Numbered from the stretch's first letter, positions 42,692-54,441 are shown. The stretch: DNA of 64,000 nucleotides from Bacteroides cellulosilyticus (GCF_020091405.1 NZ_CP081903.1:5332501-5396500); one strand, 5' to 3'. Notes: generated by a model from the sequence alone, not told the origin. Translations and numbers: made by a program.

Positions 42692-42816
42692 CGTACCAAA
42701 GCCGTATCAGCTCCGTATTGGCTCCGTATTAGCTCCGTATCCATACGTTTGGACCAGATACGGCCTTGACACGGACCAGACACGGAGCGGGTACGGTGCA
42801 GACCCGGATATTGGTC
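42692..42816. repeat. 11-bp word array with strand switch (array B)
   Basis: Four to five units of the form tccgtattggc at 11-bp spacing are followed, after a short centre near 42742-42756, by about five inverted units such as tacggccttga and cacggaccaga. The core and period match array A at 3408-3556, 39 kb away, although the variable bases differ. Confidence 0.85.
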
Positions 42817-42875
42817 TAAATTTCTGATTTAATACTATTTCGCACATAATAAACACAATTTTTCCGAAAATGCAC

Positions 42876-42883
42876 TACCTTTG
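42876..42883 (+). promoter_or_regulatory. -7 promoter box for the DUF1573 gene
   Basis: TACCTTTG, 32 bases before the ATG at 42916. Confidence 0.55.
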
Positions 42884-42915
42884 TCCCGATTGTAAACTTA
42901 AAAAGAGAAATAGAC

Positions 42916-43311
42916 ATGAAAAAACTTGCATTGTATATGTTTATGCTCGTTCTGAGCATTGGTTACGTTTCAGCACAGGGGAAAGCTGATATTAAGTTTG
43001 ATAAGACCTCACATAACTTCGGTACGTTTTCTGAAAATGATCCGGTAGTAAGTTGTGTATTCACATTCACCAATGTGGGCGATGCTCCGCTGGTTATACA
43101 TCAAGCCGTAGCTTCCTGTGGATGTACAGTTCCCGAATATACTCAGGAACCCGTATTGCCGGGCAAAACCGGAACCGTTAAGATTACTTACAACGGAACA
43201 GGCAAGTATCCGGGACACTTCAAAAAGTCCATCACTTTGCGCACGAATGCCAAAACAGAAATGATGCGACTCTTTGTAGAAGGAGATATGACACCGAAAG
43301 ATGCAAAATAA
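42916..43311 (+). CDS. DUF1573 domain protein
   Basis: A 131-residue protein with a signal peptide (residues 1-20, ending VSAQ) and one DUF1573 domain, an Ig-like beta-sandwich, marked by FDKTSHNFGTFSENDPV, NVGDAPLVI, the conserved ASCGCTVPEY and PGKTGTVKITYN. It should be periplasmic. The function of this very common Bacteroidetes family is not established. It is transcribed alone: a promoter box lies upstream and a strong terminator downstream. Confidence 0.88.
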   Translation: MKKLALYMFMLVLSIGYVSAQGKADIKFDKTSHNFGTFSENDPVVSCVFTFTNVGDAPLVIHQAVASCGCTVPEYTQEPVLPGKTGTVKITYNGTGKYPGHFKKSITLRTNAKTEMMRLFVEGDMTPKDAK

Positions 43312-43331
43312 GCATCTTTATATATAAGAAT

Positions 43332-43363
43332 AAAGGAGAATTTTTCAATTCTCCTTTTTTTTT
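43332..43363 (+). terminator. Rho-independent terminator after the DUF1573 gene
   Basis: AAAGGAGAATT pairs with AATTCTCCTTT (11 bp) and is followed by a run of T, 20 bases after the stop. Confidence 0.85.
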
Positions 43364-43446
43364 GCTTTCTTTGAAGCTGATTTGGATAAAATAAACAATT
43401 AATTGACGACATAATAACTATAAAACATAAAAGCAATTAAGAAACT

Positions 43447-45438
43447 ATGAAACAAGAAGAAGAGAAATTGACCGGTCTGCCGGAAAATGCGTTCCGTGAA
43501 CTGAAACCGGGCGAGGTCTACAACCCGTTGATGAGCCCTGACAAGAAGTACCCGGAAGTTAACCTCTGGTCTGTATTATGGGGTATCGCTATGGCTATCC
43601 TCTTTTCGGCTGCGGCAGCCTATCTGGGATTGAAAGTAGGACAAGTGTTCGAAGCAGCCATTCCTATTGCAATTATTGCCGTGGGCGTATCAGGCGCAGC
43701 AAAACGTAAGAATGCGTTAGGAGAAAATGTCATTATCCAATCCATCGGCGCCAGTTCCGGCGTTATTGTGGCAGGTGCCATCTTTACCCTGCCCGCCTTA
43801 TACATTCTACAAGAAACTTATCCGGAAGAAATCACAGTAACTTTCACCCAGGTATTCATCAGTTCTCTATTGGGAGGTGTGTTGGGCATTCTCTTCCTCA
43901 TTCCGTTCCGTAAATATTTTGTAAGTGATATGCATGGCAAGTATCCTTTCCCCGAAGCAACAGCTACCACACAGGTACTGGTATCGGGCGAGAAAGGCGG
44001 AAGCCAAGCCAAACCGTTGTTGCTGGCAGGTATCATCGGAGGTTTGTATGACTTCATCGTTGCCACATTCGGCTGGTGGAACGAAAATTTCACCACACGC
44101 GTATGCGGCTTTGGTGAGATGCTGGCTGATAAAGCAAAACTGGTATTCAAAGTGAATACAGGTGCGGCCGTACTCGGTTTGGGATATATTGTAGGTCTGA
44201 AATATGCCTCTATCATCTGTGCCGGCTCACTGGCTGTATGGTGGATTATCATTCCGGGAATGTCCATGATCTGGGGTGACAGTGTGCTGAACCAGTGGAA
44301 TCCGTCAATTGTGGCTACCGTAGGCAGCATGGCTCCCGAAGAAATTTTCAATTATTATGCCAAGAGCATCGGTATCGGTGGTATCGCTATGGCAGGTATC
44401 ATCGGTATCATCAAGTCGTGGGGCATTATCAAGAGTGCTGTAGGACTGGCAGCAAAGGAGATGGGTGGAAAGTCCAATGTAGAAGCCAGCATGAAGCGTA
44501 CTCAGCGCGATATTTCTATGAAGATTATTGCTATCGGTTCTATTATAACGCTGTTACTGGTATTCTTATTCTTCTACTTCGATGTGATGCAAGGCAGTTT
44601 GCTGCATACTGTGGTAGCTATTCTGCTGGTGGCAGGTATCGCTTTCCTGTTTACGACTGTGGCTGCCAATGCCATTGCAATCGTAGGTACGAACCCGGTT
44701 TCCGGCATGACGCTGATGACATTGATTCTGGCATCGGTAGTGATGGTATCTGTTGGCTTGAAAGGTCCTGAAGGAATGGTAGCCGCATTGGTAATGGGTG
44801 GCGTTGTGTGTACGGCACTGTCTATGGCAGGTGGTTTCATTACCGACTTGAAAATCGGTTATTGGCTGGGTAGTACACCCGCCAAACAGGAAGCCTGGAA
44901 GTTCCTCGGAACGATTGTTTCAGCTGCAACCGTAGGTGGTGTAATGATTATCCTGAATAAGACATACGGATTTACCAGCGGACAACTGGCTGCTCCGCAA
45001 GCTAATGCGATGGCGGCAGTTATCGAGCCGTTAATGAATGGCGTAGGCGCTCCCTGGTTGCTTTACGGCATTGGTGCAGTACTTGCTATCGTACTGAATG
45101 CATTCAAGATTCCCGCATTGGCATTTGCATTGGGTATGTTTATTCCGTTACAACTGAACATTCCTCTCGTTGTGGGTGGTGCTGTGAACTGGTACGTAAC
45201 CAGCCGTAGCAAAGATGCCGCTCTCAATGCAGAACGTGGCGAAAAGGGTACGTTGCTGGCATCCGGTTTCATTGCCGGTGGTGCGCTTATGGGCGTAGTC
45301 AGTGCAGCAATGCGTTTCGGAGGCATCAATCTGGTGAACGATGCCTGGGTAAACAATACGTGGTCCGAAGTACTGGCATTGGGCGCTTATGCATTGCTGA
45401 TAATTTACTTCATCAAGGCTTCGATGAAAACCAAATAA
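43447..45438 (+). CDS. OPT family oligopeptide/metal-chelate transporter
   Basis: A 663-residue protein with about 15 membrane helices. The N-terminal motifs NLWSVLWGIAMAILFSAAAAYLGLKVG and FPEATATTQVLVSGE are those of the bacterial OPT family, which imports oligopeptides or metal chelates with protons. Repeated Gly/Ala helices continue to the end (ALGAYALLIIYFIKASMKTK). It starts a four-gene rightward run and is followed 11 bp later by an esterase gene; the functional link between them is unclear. Confidence 0.92.
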   Translation: MKQEEEKLTGLPENAFRELKPGEVYNPLMSPDKKYPEVNLWSVLWGIAMAILFSAAAAYLGLKVGQVFEAAIPIAIIAVGVSGAAKRKNALGENVIIQSIGASSGVIVAGAIFTLPALYILQETYPEEITVTFTQVFISSLLGGVLGILFLIPFRKYFVSDMHGKYPFPEATATTQVLVSGEKGGSQAKPLLLAGIIGGLYDFIVATFGWWNENFTTRVCGFGEMLADKAKLVFKVNTGAAVLGLGYIVGLKYASIICAGSLAVWWIIIPGMSMIWGDSVLNQWNPSIVATVGSMAPEEIFNYYAKSIGIGGIAMAGIIGIIKSWGIIKSAVGLAAKEMGGKSNVEASMKRTQRDISMKIIAIGSIITLLLVFLFFYFDVMQGSLLHTVVAILLVAGIAFLFTTVAANAIAIVGTNPVSGMTLMTLILASVVMVSVGLKGPEGMVAALVMGGVVCTALSMAGGFITDLKIGYWLGSTPAKQEAWKFLGTIVSAATVGGVMIILNKTYGFTSGQLAAPQANAMAAVIEPLMNGVGAPWLLYGIGAVLAIVLNAFKIPALAFALGMFIPLQLNIPLVVGGAVNWYVTSRSKDAALNAERGEKGTLLASGFIAGGALMGVVSAAMRFGGINLVNDAWVNNTWSEVLALGAYALLIIYFIKASMKTK

Positions 45439-45448
45439 TAGAAATACA

Positions 45449-46318
45449 ATGAGAACAATTTTATTCATTACAGCACTGTTTATGTCAACTCTGCTATCTG
45501 CTCAGAAGCCCGTTGAGATACCCTTGTGGCCCAACGGTGCTCCTAATACGAATGGCCTGACAGGAGATCAGGAAGATTTGAACGGCGGCCGTGTGGCCAA
45601 TGTCGTTAATCCTACCATCACGGTTTATCGCCCGGCAAAGCCAAATGGCATGACTATCTTGATGTGTCCGGGCGGCGGATATGCCCGCCTGGCCATGAAT
45701 CACGAAGGCCATGACATGGCATCCTGGTTCAACACACAGGGAATCACGTATGCCGTTTTGAAATATCGCATGCCGAACGGGAATCGCGAAGTGCCCCTCT
45801 CAGATGCAGAACAGGCTATCCGCATTATTCGCCAGCATGCCAAAGAATGGGGTATCAATCCGAATCAGGTAGGCGTTATGGGTGCATCGGCAGGAGGACA
45901 CCTGGCCGCTTCTCTCTCTACACTTTACAGTAGTGATGAAACGCGTCCGGACTTTCAGATATTGCTTTATCCGGTCATCTCGATGGTACCGGGTATTACT
46001 CATGGAGGTTCGCGCAATAATCTTCTTGGTGATAACCCGACCAAAGAACTGGAAGATGCGTATTCTCTGGAACGTCGTGTATCTCCCCGCTCTCCGCAAG
46101 CTTTCATCGTACTTTCTGCTGATGATGGCGCTGTGCCGCCCATGAATAGTATCGGCTACTTCCTTGCTCTCAACCAACAGAAAGTTCCCGTATCCATGCA
46201 CATCTACCCCATTGGCGGACATGGCTGGGGCTTCCGCGATAACTTCACTTACAAACGCCAGTGGACAGAAGAACTGGAGAAGTGGTTGCGTGACGGGGTG
46301 AAATTCGAGAAAAAATAA
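45449..46318 (+). CDS. Secreted alpha/beta-hydrolase, acetyl-xylan-esterase-like
   Basis: A signal peptide (about residues 1-19) precedes an alpha/beta-hydrolase with the oxyanion motif CPGGGYARLA, the nucleophile elbow GASAGGHLA (Ser at about residue 147), Asp in LSADDGAVPP and His in GGHGWGF. These residues form a complete Ser-Asp-His triad. The family deacetylates or de-esterifies carbohydrates in the periplasm. It lies 17 bp before a beta-galactosidase gene, so the two probably act on a decorated galactoside. Confidence 0.85.
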   Translation: MRTILFITALFMSTLLSAQKPVEIPLWPNGAPNTNGLTGDQEDLNGGRVANVVNPTITVYRPAKPNGMTILMCPGGGYARLAMNHEGHDMASWFNTQGITYAVLKYRMPNGNREVPLSDAEQAIRIIRQHAKEWGINPNQVGVMGASAGGHLAASLSTLYSSDETRPDFQILLYPVISMVPGITHGGSRNNLLGDNPTKELEDAYSLERRVSPRSPQAFIVLSADDGAVPPMNSIGYFLALNQQKVPVSMHIYPIGGHGWGFRDNFTYKRQWTEELEKWLRDGVKFEKK

Positions 46319-46322
46319 TTAA

Positions 46323-49550
<3,228 letters not shown>

Positions 49551-49584
49551 ATTTAATCTGTCCAAATTAAGGATTTATGAAAAG

Positions 49585-49613
49585 GATGTCGTACTTTTGC
49601 GACATCTTTTTTT
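49585..49613 (+). terminator. Terminator whose loop carries a promoter-like box
   Basis: GATGTCG and CGACATC form a 7-bp stem followed by seven T, 35 bases after the beta-galactosidase stop. The loop reads TACTTTTG (49592-49599), a match to the Bacteroides -7 box, and the next gene starts 26 bases further on. The same bases may therefore end one transcript and start the next. Confidence 0.65.
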
Positions 49614-49638
49614 ATTTATATTAAAAAACGAAAGAACA

Positions 49639-50424
49639 ATGAAAACAATGATTACACTCCTGTTCAGTGCGCTTTGTGTAGCTACTGTCAGCGCTCAGAC
49701 AGACGAAAAAGACAACGCCATGCTGAACAATGGAATAAATTTTCTGGATATTCCTTACGTAGCACATACGTTGGAAGTTACTGATGGTGAAGAAGAACTT
49801 ATCATCAATTGTGATGAAGTAGACTGCACCACTTTTGTAGAATATACTCTTGCTATGGCTCTCTCTCCTACCGAAGACGGACAGGTAGCTGAAGGAGATT
49901 TCGCTACCAATCTGCAGAAGATCCGCTACCGTGATGGAAAAATCAACGGTTATCCTTCACGCCTGCACTACATTGCAGACTGGGTAAACAATGGTGTTCG
50001 CAACGGTTTCCTGGAAGACGTAACAACAGCTTACAGCCCATACACCCAGAAAGTTTCTCTTTCCTACATGTCTTCTCATCCGGAACAGTATAAGCAGTTG
50101 AATAATTCTCCGGAGAATGTAGCAAAAATGAAAGAGATCGAGAAGTCATTGAATGGTCAGGAATTTCATTATGTTCCCCAGGATCAGTTGCCGTTCAACG
50201 GTCTGCCTTGGATTAAGAATGGAGATATTATTGCCATTACGACTAATACTCCGGGATTGGATGTAGCTCACATGGGCATTGCTTTCTATATTGATGGTAA
50301 ACTTTGTTTGTTGCATGCCTCTTCTAAAGAGAAGAAAGTGGTGGTTTCTAAGGTTGCTCTGGGACAGATGTTGCAAAGCAATGATAATTGGACGGGAATT
50401 AGAGTGCTGAGAATGAAGAAGTAA
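49639..50424 (+). CDS. DUF1460 N-acetylmuramoyl-L-alanine amidase-like protein
   Basis: A signal peptide (about residues 1-20, MKTMITLLFSALCVATVSAQ) precedes a DUF1460 domain of the NlpC/P60-like fold. The catalytic Cys lies in INCDEVDCTTFVEYTLAMAL (about residue 72) and the His in LDVAHMGIAFY (about residue 213). DUF1460 proteins from Bacteroides cleave peptidoglycan stem peptides in the periplasm, which could feed the recycling genes at 1959-4375. I chose the ATG at 49639; the earlier ATG at 49597 lies inside the terminator/promoter hairpin. Confidence 0.87.
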   Translation: MKTMITLLFSALCVATVSAQTDEKDNAMLNNGINFLDIPYVAHTLEVTDGEEELIINCDEVDCTTFVEYTLAMALSPTEDGQVAEGDFATNLQKIRYRDGKINGYPSRLHYIADWVNNGVRNGFLEDVTTAYSPYTQKVSLSYMSSHPEQYKQLNNSPENVAKMKEIEKSLNGQEFHYVPQDQLPFNGLPWIKNGDIIAITTNTPGLDVAHMGIAFYIDGKLCLLHASSKEKKVVVSKVALGQMLQSNDNWTGIRVLRMKK

Positions 50425-50443
50425 AAATTCCAATATGATATAT

Positions 50444-50482
50444 AAGAAAGGCGATGAAGATTAAATCTTCATCGCCTTTCTT
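50444..50482. terminator. Bidirectional terminator between convergent genes
   Basis: AAGAAAGGCGATGAAGATT and AATCTTCATCGCCTTTCTT make a perfect 19-bp inverted repeat, 20 bases after the DUF1460 stop and 5 bases before the end of the convergent gene. Confidence 0.85.
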
Positions 50483-50486
50483 AATT

Positions 50487-52049
50487 CTATTCCTCTACGA
50501 TAATATATTCATCAATATTCCGTGTTTCTTTGCTGAAATTCACCCCAACTTTCACCAGCCTCTTGCCATCCAACGTGTAAGGTATCAAATATCCCTTTTC
50601 TTCAATTTGTTTCAATGCAGCTTCAGCTGTACCGTCCAATTTGAACTCAAAAACATAGATGACGTGAGGGGTATGAACCACAGCATCGGCACGGCCGCGG
50701 CTACTACGCACTTCTGATTGGATGAATTGCCCCAGCAAAGTAAACACTACATGAAAAATAGCCTGATAATGACGTTCTGTATCATCACTCAACTCATACG
50801 GAATCCCTGCAAAGAATATCTTCAGACGTTCTACGAATGCCTCCACATCGCCACTCTTCAATTCACGCATAAACTTAGCAATATGAAAACCGGATTCATC
50901 ATTAGATACATTTGTATAGTAGGGCACCAGAAAATTCAGAAAACCATAACGGACTTCATCGTTTGGAAAACCTAAAGTATATAGCTTCACGTCATCATCA
51001 TACCCCTTAATAGTCAAATAACCACTTTGGTAAATCATTGGAAGGGGATTTCGCGATTCCGCACGATATTCAGAGAAAGCAGAAACTAACACTTCTACCC
51101 CATCTATCAATAAACGTATATCGTAATCGCTCTGCTTCAGCAAATCAACCAAATAAGTAGGAGTTCCGGTCTGAAACCAATAGTAACCCAATTCTTCCGC
51201 ATCGAATGCATTCAACACACTGAACGGATTGAACATCCCTGCACCTTCCGGATGAAAATGATAACCATCGTATTGGCATTCCATTAAATCAATCACTTCT
51301 TGCAACGATCTCCCTCTCCGTTTGGCAAGACGCTCCAGTTCCGGAAGAAAGGTCTGCTGCAACTCTTCTCGGGTAATGCCACACAGTGCTGCATAGGGAG
51401 ATTTCATACTGATATCATTCAGTTGATTCAAGTCACTGAACACGCTTACTTGGGCAAACTTTGTTACTCCGGTGAGGAAAACAAAACGAAGATAACGGTC
51501 TGCACTTTTCAAAACGCCATAGAATGCTTTCAATATTTTCCGATACTCATCCAGCAAACCCTCATCCAAGATGGCTTGAAGCAATGGTTTGTCATATTCA
51601 TCAATCAAGACAACCACTTGTTTTCCTGTCTGTATACATGCCTGCTCTATTATATAAGCAAAACGTTCTTCCGGACTACGATCTTTTTTCTCTGAACCAT
51701 AGAGTAATTCCCACTTTTCTAAATACTGATTAAGCATAGCTACCAAATCAGCAGCGGTCTCATATTTCCGGGCATTCAAGTCAAGATGTAGCACAGGATA
51801 TTGTTCCCATTTGGTTTCTAACTTTTCAATGGCTAAACCTTGGAACAAGTCTTTACGCCCTTGGAAATAAGCTTCAAAGGTAGAAAGAAGCAGGCTTTTG
51901 CCAAATCGACGCGGACGACTTAGGAAATAAGGAATAGAAGTAGATACTATTTGGTAAATCATAACCGTTTTATCTACATAAAGAAAATTCTCCTCACGCA
52001 GTTTATCAAAAGTTTGTATGCCTATCGGCAGTTTACGTATCTGTTCCAT
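50487..52049 (-). CDS. AAA-ATPase-like protein with C-terminal PD-(D/E)XK nuclease domain (copy 2)
   Basis: A 520-residue paralogue of 8043-9614, similar along its length (LPIGIQTFDKLREENFLYVDK; Walker A-like RPRRFGKSLLLST; Walker B VVVLIDEYDKPLL; C-terminal GRADAVV...FEFKLDGTAE with the D and ExK nuclease residues). It lies at the left edge of an accessory island, next to an HNH/ATPase pair. It is not flanked by the 13-bp repeats seen around copy 1. Its role is unknown; defence or phage-related functions are only suggested by the neighbours. Confidence 0.85.
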   Translation of the reverse strand: MEQIRKLPIGIQTFDKLREENFLYVDKTVMIYQIVSTSIPYFLSRPRRFGKSLLLSTFEAYFQGRKDLFQGLAIEKLETKWEQYPVLHLDLNARKYETAADLVAMLNQYLEKWELLYGSEKKDRSPEERFAYIIEQACIQTGKQVVVLIDEYDKPLLQAILDEGLLDEYRKILKAFYGVLKSADRYLRFVFLTGVTKFAQVSVFSDLNQLNDISMKSPYAALCGITREELQQTFLPELERLAKRRGRSLQEVIDLMECQYDGYHFHPEGAGMFNPFSVLNAFDAEELGYYWFQTGTPTYLVDLLKQSDYDIRLLIDGVEVLVSAFSEYRAESRNPLPMIYQSGYLTIKGYDDDVKLYTLGFPNDEVRYGFLNFLVPYYTNVSNDESGFHIAKFMRELKSGDVEAFVERLKIFFAGIPYELSDDTERHYQAIFHVVFTLLGQFIQSEVRSSRGRADAVVHTPHVIYVFEFKLDGTAEAALKQIEEKGYLIPYTLDGKRLVKVGVNFSKETRNIDEYIIVEE

Positions 52050-52137
52050 TCACTAAAGCTTAATTGGTGTATGACAAAGGTACAATTTATATTTCAAAAA
52101 TAAGATGAATGACGATGAAGATTTCGCCATATACAAT

Positions 52138-52183
52138 GTAAGCAGTCATTTTAGACCTGTAAAAGCCTAAAATGACTGCTTAC
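52138..52183. repeat. Perfect 17-bp hairpin between accessory genes
   Basis: GTAAGCAGTCATTTTAG and CTAAAATGACTGCTTAC flank a 12-base loop. There is no T-run on either strand, so a terminator is doubtful. A partial further copy (TGCTTAC) follows at about 52191. It could be an element boundary or a binding site. Confidence 0.7.
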
Positions 52184-52339
52184 AATTGAGTGCTTACGAA
52201 ATAAACTTTAGACGTTTCTATGATACTTCAAGCCCACGTTCCCTTGCCCAGGTATTTATATTACAATATAAATTGGTGGAGAAAAAATCTCCCTGTGAAT
52301 AGACATTGAGCATACATTGAAAGATTGCGGCATGTTTAC

Positions 52340-53263
52340 TTAGAGATTAGCCTGAGATTGTTCATACAAATCGACACTCAAGTCCCAATTCATATTAAAA
52401 ATCTGTGGAGAATGAGTACTTACAATACATTGCAAATTTCTCAATGCCATGATTGATTGCAGATTGGCTAAATAATCCACTTGCCACATCTGATGAAATG
52501 AAATTTCCGGTTCATCTATCAACACCAATGAGTCATCAGGAGCCATAAACAGCAATTCAAAAGCCATGATAAGCATTTGTTGCTCTCCGGAAGAGAGCTT
52601 GTCTACAGCAAGAATAGTACGTTCTTCATTATCGGCTATAAAACGATAACCATAACGCAGATCAATTTGCATTGTTTTATGGGCAAAAGCAGACTTTTCA
52701 ATAATATCACTGAATACTTTCAAGCGTTCGCGAAACGACTGATTCTCCGAATTTGCATTTTCCCTCAACAACTCTTTTAGTATATCTACATGTTTCCTCA
52801 CAGTAGGTACACCATCTGGAGTTTGCACACGGCCATCCCGAATATAATAAAGGGGATGGGAAGTAAAATATAAAGATAGTCCTAAATTCCCTAAATCTTC
52901 TTCACCGCCAGTATCCCACCTTATAGAATAGAGAGACCGCTCATTTCCGCTCTTTCTGAATTCTATATCCAAATGTACATTGGTTAACGATGATTCATCA
53001 GCATCCTCGTCAATAGTATAATCACGCAGCTGTGCTACAGTAACTTCATAACCATCATCAAACGTAAGCTGTAAATGCTTAAAAGGAATAACTGCCAGTT
53101 CACGTATTTTACCCGTGTATAACGCATTCAGAATGTTCAGGATCGTTGTTTTTCCATATCCGTTAGGTCCTGTTATAAAACGAAGAGGTACCTCGTCCGG
53201 CTTTATATCCAATGTATAGGAATAAATATCAAACAATGATTCTATAGAGATGGTTTTCAGCAT
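52340..53263 (-). CDS. Compact ABC/AAA-type ATPase of an HNH-ATPase pair
   Basis: A 307-residue ATPase of the AAA_15/AAA_21 type: Walker A in ITGPNGYGKTTILN (residues about 32-45), signature LSSGEQQMLIMAF (about 228-240), Walker B DSLVLIDEPEISFH and switch His in STHSPQIF. The coiled-coil arms of SMC or OLD proteins are missing, and no Toprim domain follows. I chose the ATG at 53263; it lies 2 bp after the HNH stop, so the two are one operon. ATPase + HNH is the composition of Septu (PtuA/PtuB), but gene order is reversed and both proteins are short. Confidence 0.85.
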   Translation of the reverse strand: MLKTISIESLFDIYSYTLDIKPDEVPLRFITGPNGYGKTTILNILNALYTGKIRELAVIPFKHLQLTFDDGYEVTVAQLRDYTIDEDADESSLTNVHLDIEFRKSGNERSLYSIRWDTGGEEDLGNLGLSLYFTSHPLYYIRDGRVQTPDGVPTVRKHVDILKELLRENANSENQSFRERLKVFSDIIEKSAFAHKTMQIDLRYGYRFIADNEERTILAVDKLSSGEQQMLIMAFELLFMAPDDSLVLIDEPEISFHQMWQVDYLANLQSIMALRNLQCIVSTHSPQIFNMNWDLSVDLYEQSQANL

Positions 53264-53265
53264 AT

Positions 53266-53622
53266 TCAAGCATTTTTATAAAGCTGCTTTAGTTTTTCAC
53301 GCAGTTTCTTATTAACAGTAAGATTTCGTTCATCCATAACGTTTTCCCGTCCATCATATTTCACAGACGCAGTATACGAAGGGTAATCACTGGCTTTACT
53401 TAGATTATTTTTATAGTGCAATGCCCTTAGATTCAGTAAATTATCATCACCGCCTAATGATATTGGTAGTATATGATCAATAACCCATCCGAAAGGATTA
53501 TTTTTCCCAAATTTATCCCACATAATCAATGCTCCGCAAGCATCTTTGCGAAACATGGAATCATCCAAACCATCCACAGAACGGGCCTTCTTCCACACCA
53601 ATAACTTTATATCTTCATCCAT
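53266..53622 (-). CDS. HNH endonuclease partner of the ATPase
   Basis: A 118-residue protein whose centre has the HNH fold: CGALIMWDKFG, VIDHILPISLGGDDNLLNL (catalytic His in IDH) and RALHYKNNLSKAS (final Asn/His positions). A basic C-terminus (VNKKLREKLKQLYKNA) may bind DNA. I chose the ATG at 53622, since the earlier one at 53646 overlaps the promoter box. Its single promoter also drives the ATPase gene. Such nucleases cut DNA or RNA in defence systems; the target here is unknown. Confidence 0.85.
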   Translation of the reverse strand: MDEDIKLLVWKKARSVDGLDDSMFRKDACGALIMWDKFGKNNPFGWVIDHILPISLGGDDNLLNLRALHYKNNLSKASDYPSYTASVKYDGRENVMDERNLTVNKKLREKLKQLYKNA

Positions 53623-53640
53623 TGCAGAACCTTCATGTTT

Positions 53641-53651
53641 GTGCAAAGATA
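53641..53651 (-). promoter_or_regulatory. -7 promoter box of the HNH-ATPase operon
   Basis: On the minus strand this reads TATCTTTGCAC. It lies 19 bases upstream of the ATG at 53622 and decides that start. Confidence 0.65.
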
Positions 53652-53699
53652 GAATAATTTGTATACAAGAACAAGTTTCTCAATCAGAAATCCGCAAGC

Positions 53700-53969
53700 A
53701 TATAACAATCAAACAACATCCATTTATTGATTTTTCATGCTGATTGATGTAATCCAAAATATTTATTCATAAAGCAGACATTACAATAATATTTTTCATC
53801 AAACATTTTGTCAGTTAAAAAACACATTTATCTTTGTACACATTAAACAAATGTTTTTCGCACTCAAAAAACGTATACAAAACAGCTACACATCAACAAC
53901 TTACCATCAAAAAAGCAACTTCTTTTTCACTTATTGCATAATTTATTTTCACCCTTCATCTTTATCTTA
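53700..53969. other. AT-rich intergenic stretch
   Basis: No supportable gene or strong hairpin was seen here. The sequence is markedly richer in A and T than the flanking genes and separates two divergent transcripts. Confidence 0.5.
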
Positions 53970-53977
53970 TACTTTTG
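53970..53977 (+). promoter_or_regulatory. -7 promoter box upstream of the 54032 frame
   Basis: TACTTTTG. A transcript from here would begin about 53985-53990, leaving the ATG at 54032 as the first start codon. Confidence 0.55.
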
Positions 53978-54031
53978 CGTTTTTTTAAACATTGCAAATA
54001 TCAGTTAATAAACAATCAATATATAAACCAA

Positions 54032-54441
54032 ATGGAAAGTATAAAAAAAATGAATGGCTAAAACGGTCTAGTCAAACAAATAAGACCTATAGTACTGTAA
54101 AGCAAAGAAATACAAGTAGAAAAGCAGTAAGTGATGTCAGCTTTATTGAGGAAGAATGGCTGGCGGAACGGAAATATTTCGGAATTAACACCTACGTATA
54201 CGTAGGCATCCTCAGAGCCTTCAAATTAGGAGCTTATAGAGGACTCGGAATCGAGACAATCAATGATTTAGCAGCACATTTATTTGCAAGTGGAGATATA
54301 TTAAAACAGGATAAAGGGAAAGATACCCCACTGAAATTAAGCAGTTTAAGGACAGAACTAAGTAAAGTGTGGGCAGTGATAAAAATGGAAGATACGGAAA
54401 ACATAGATCCTTATGGATATGACGTGACATTAAATCCATAA
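54032..54441 (+). CDS. Unknown protein, possibly expressed by -1 frameshift at an A8 run
   Basis: The only ATG after the promoter (54032) starts a frame that ends after nine codons (TAA at 54059-54061). A -1 shift on the run of eight A (54043-54050) joins it to a long frame ending at 54441. The joint product, about 136 residues, starts MESIKKNEWLKRSS and contains FIEEEWLAERKYFGINTYVY and ELSKVWAVIK. The long frame has no ATG of its own before its conserved-looking part, only a TTG at 53992. Either programmed slippage, an alternative start or a mutation explains this. I do not recognise the family. It precedes the VirE module. Confidence 0.5.
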
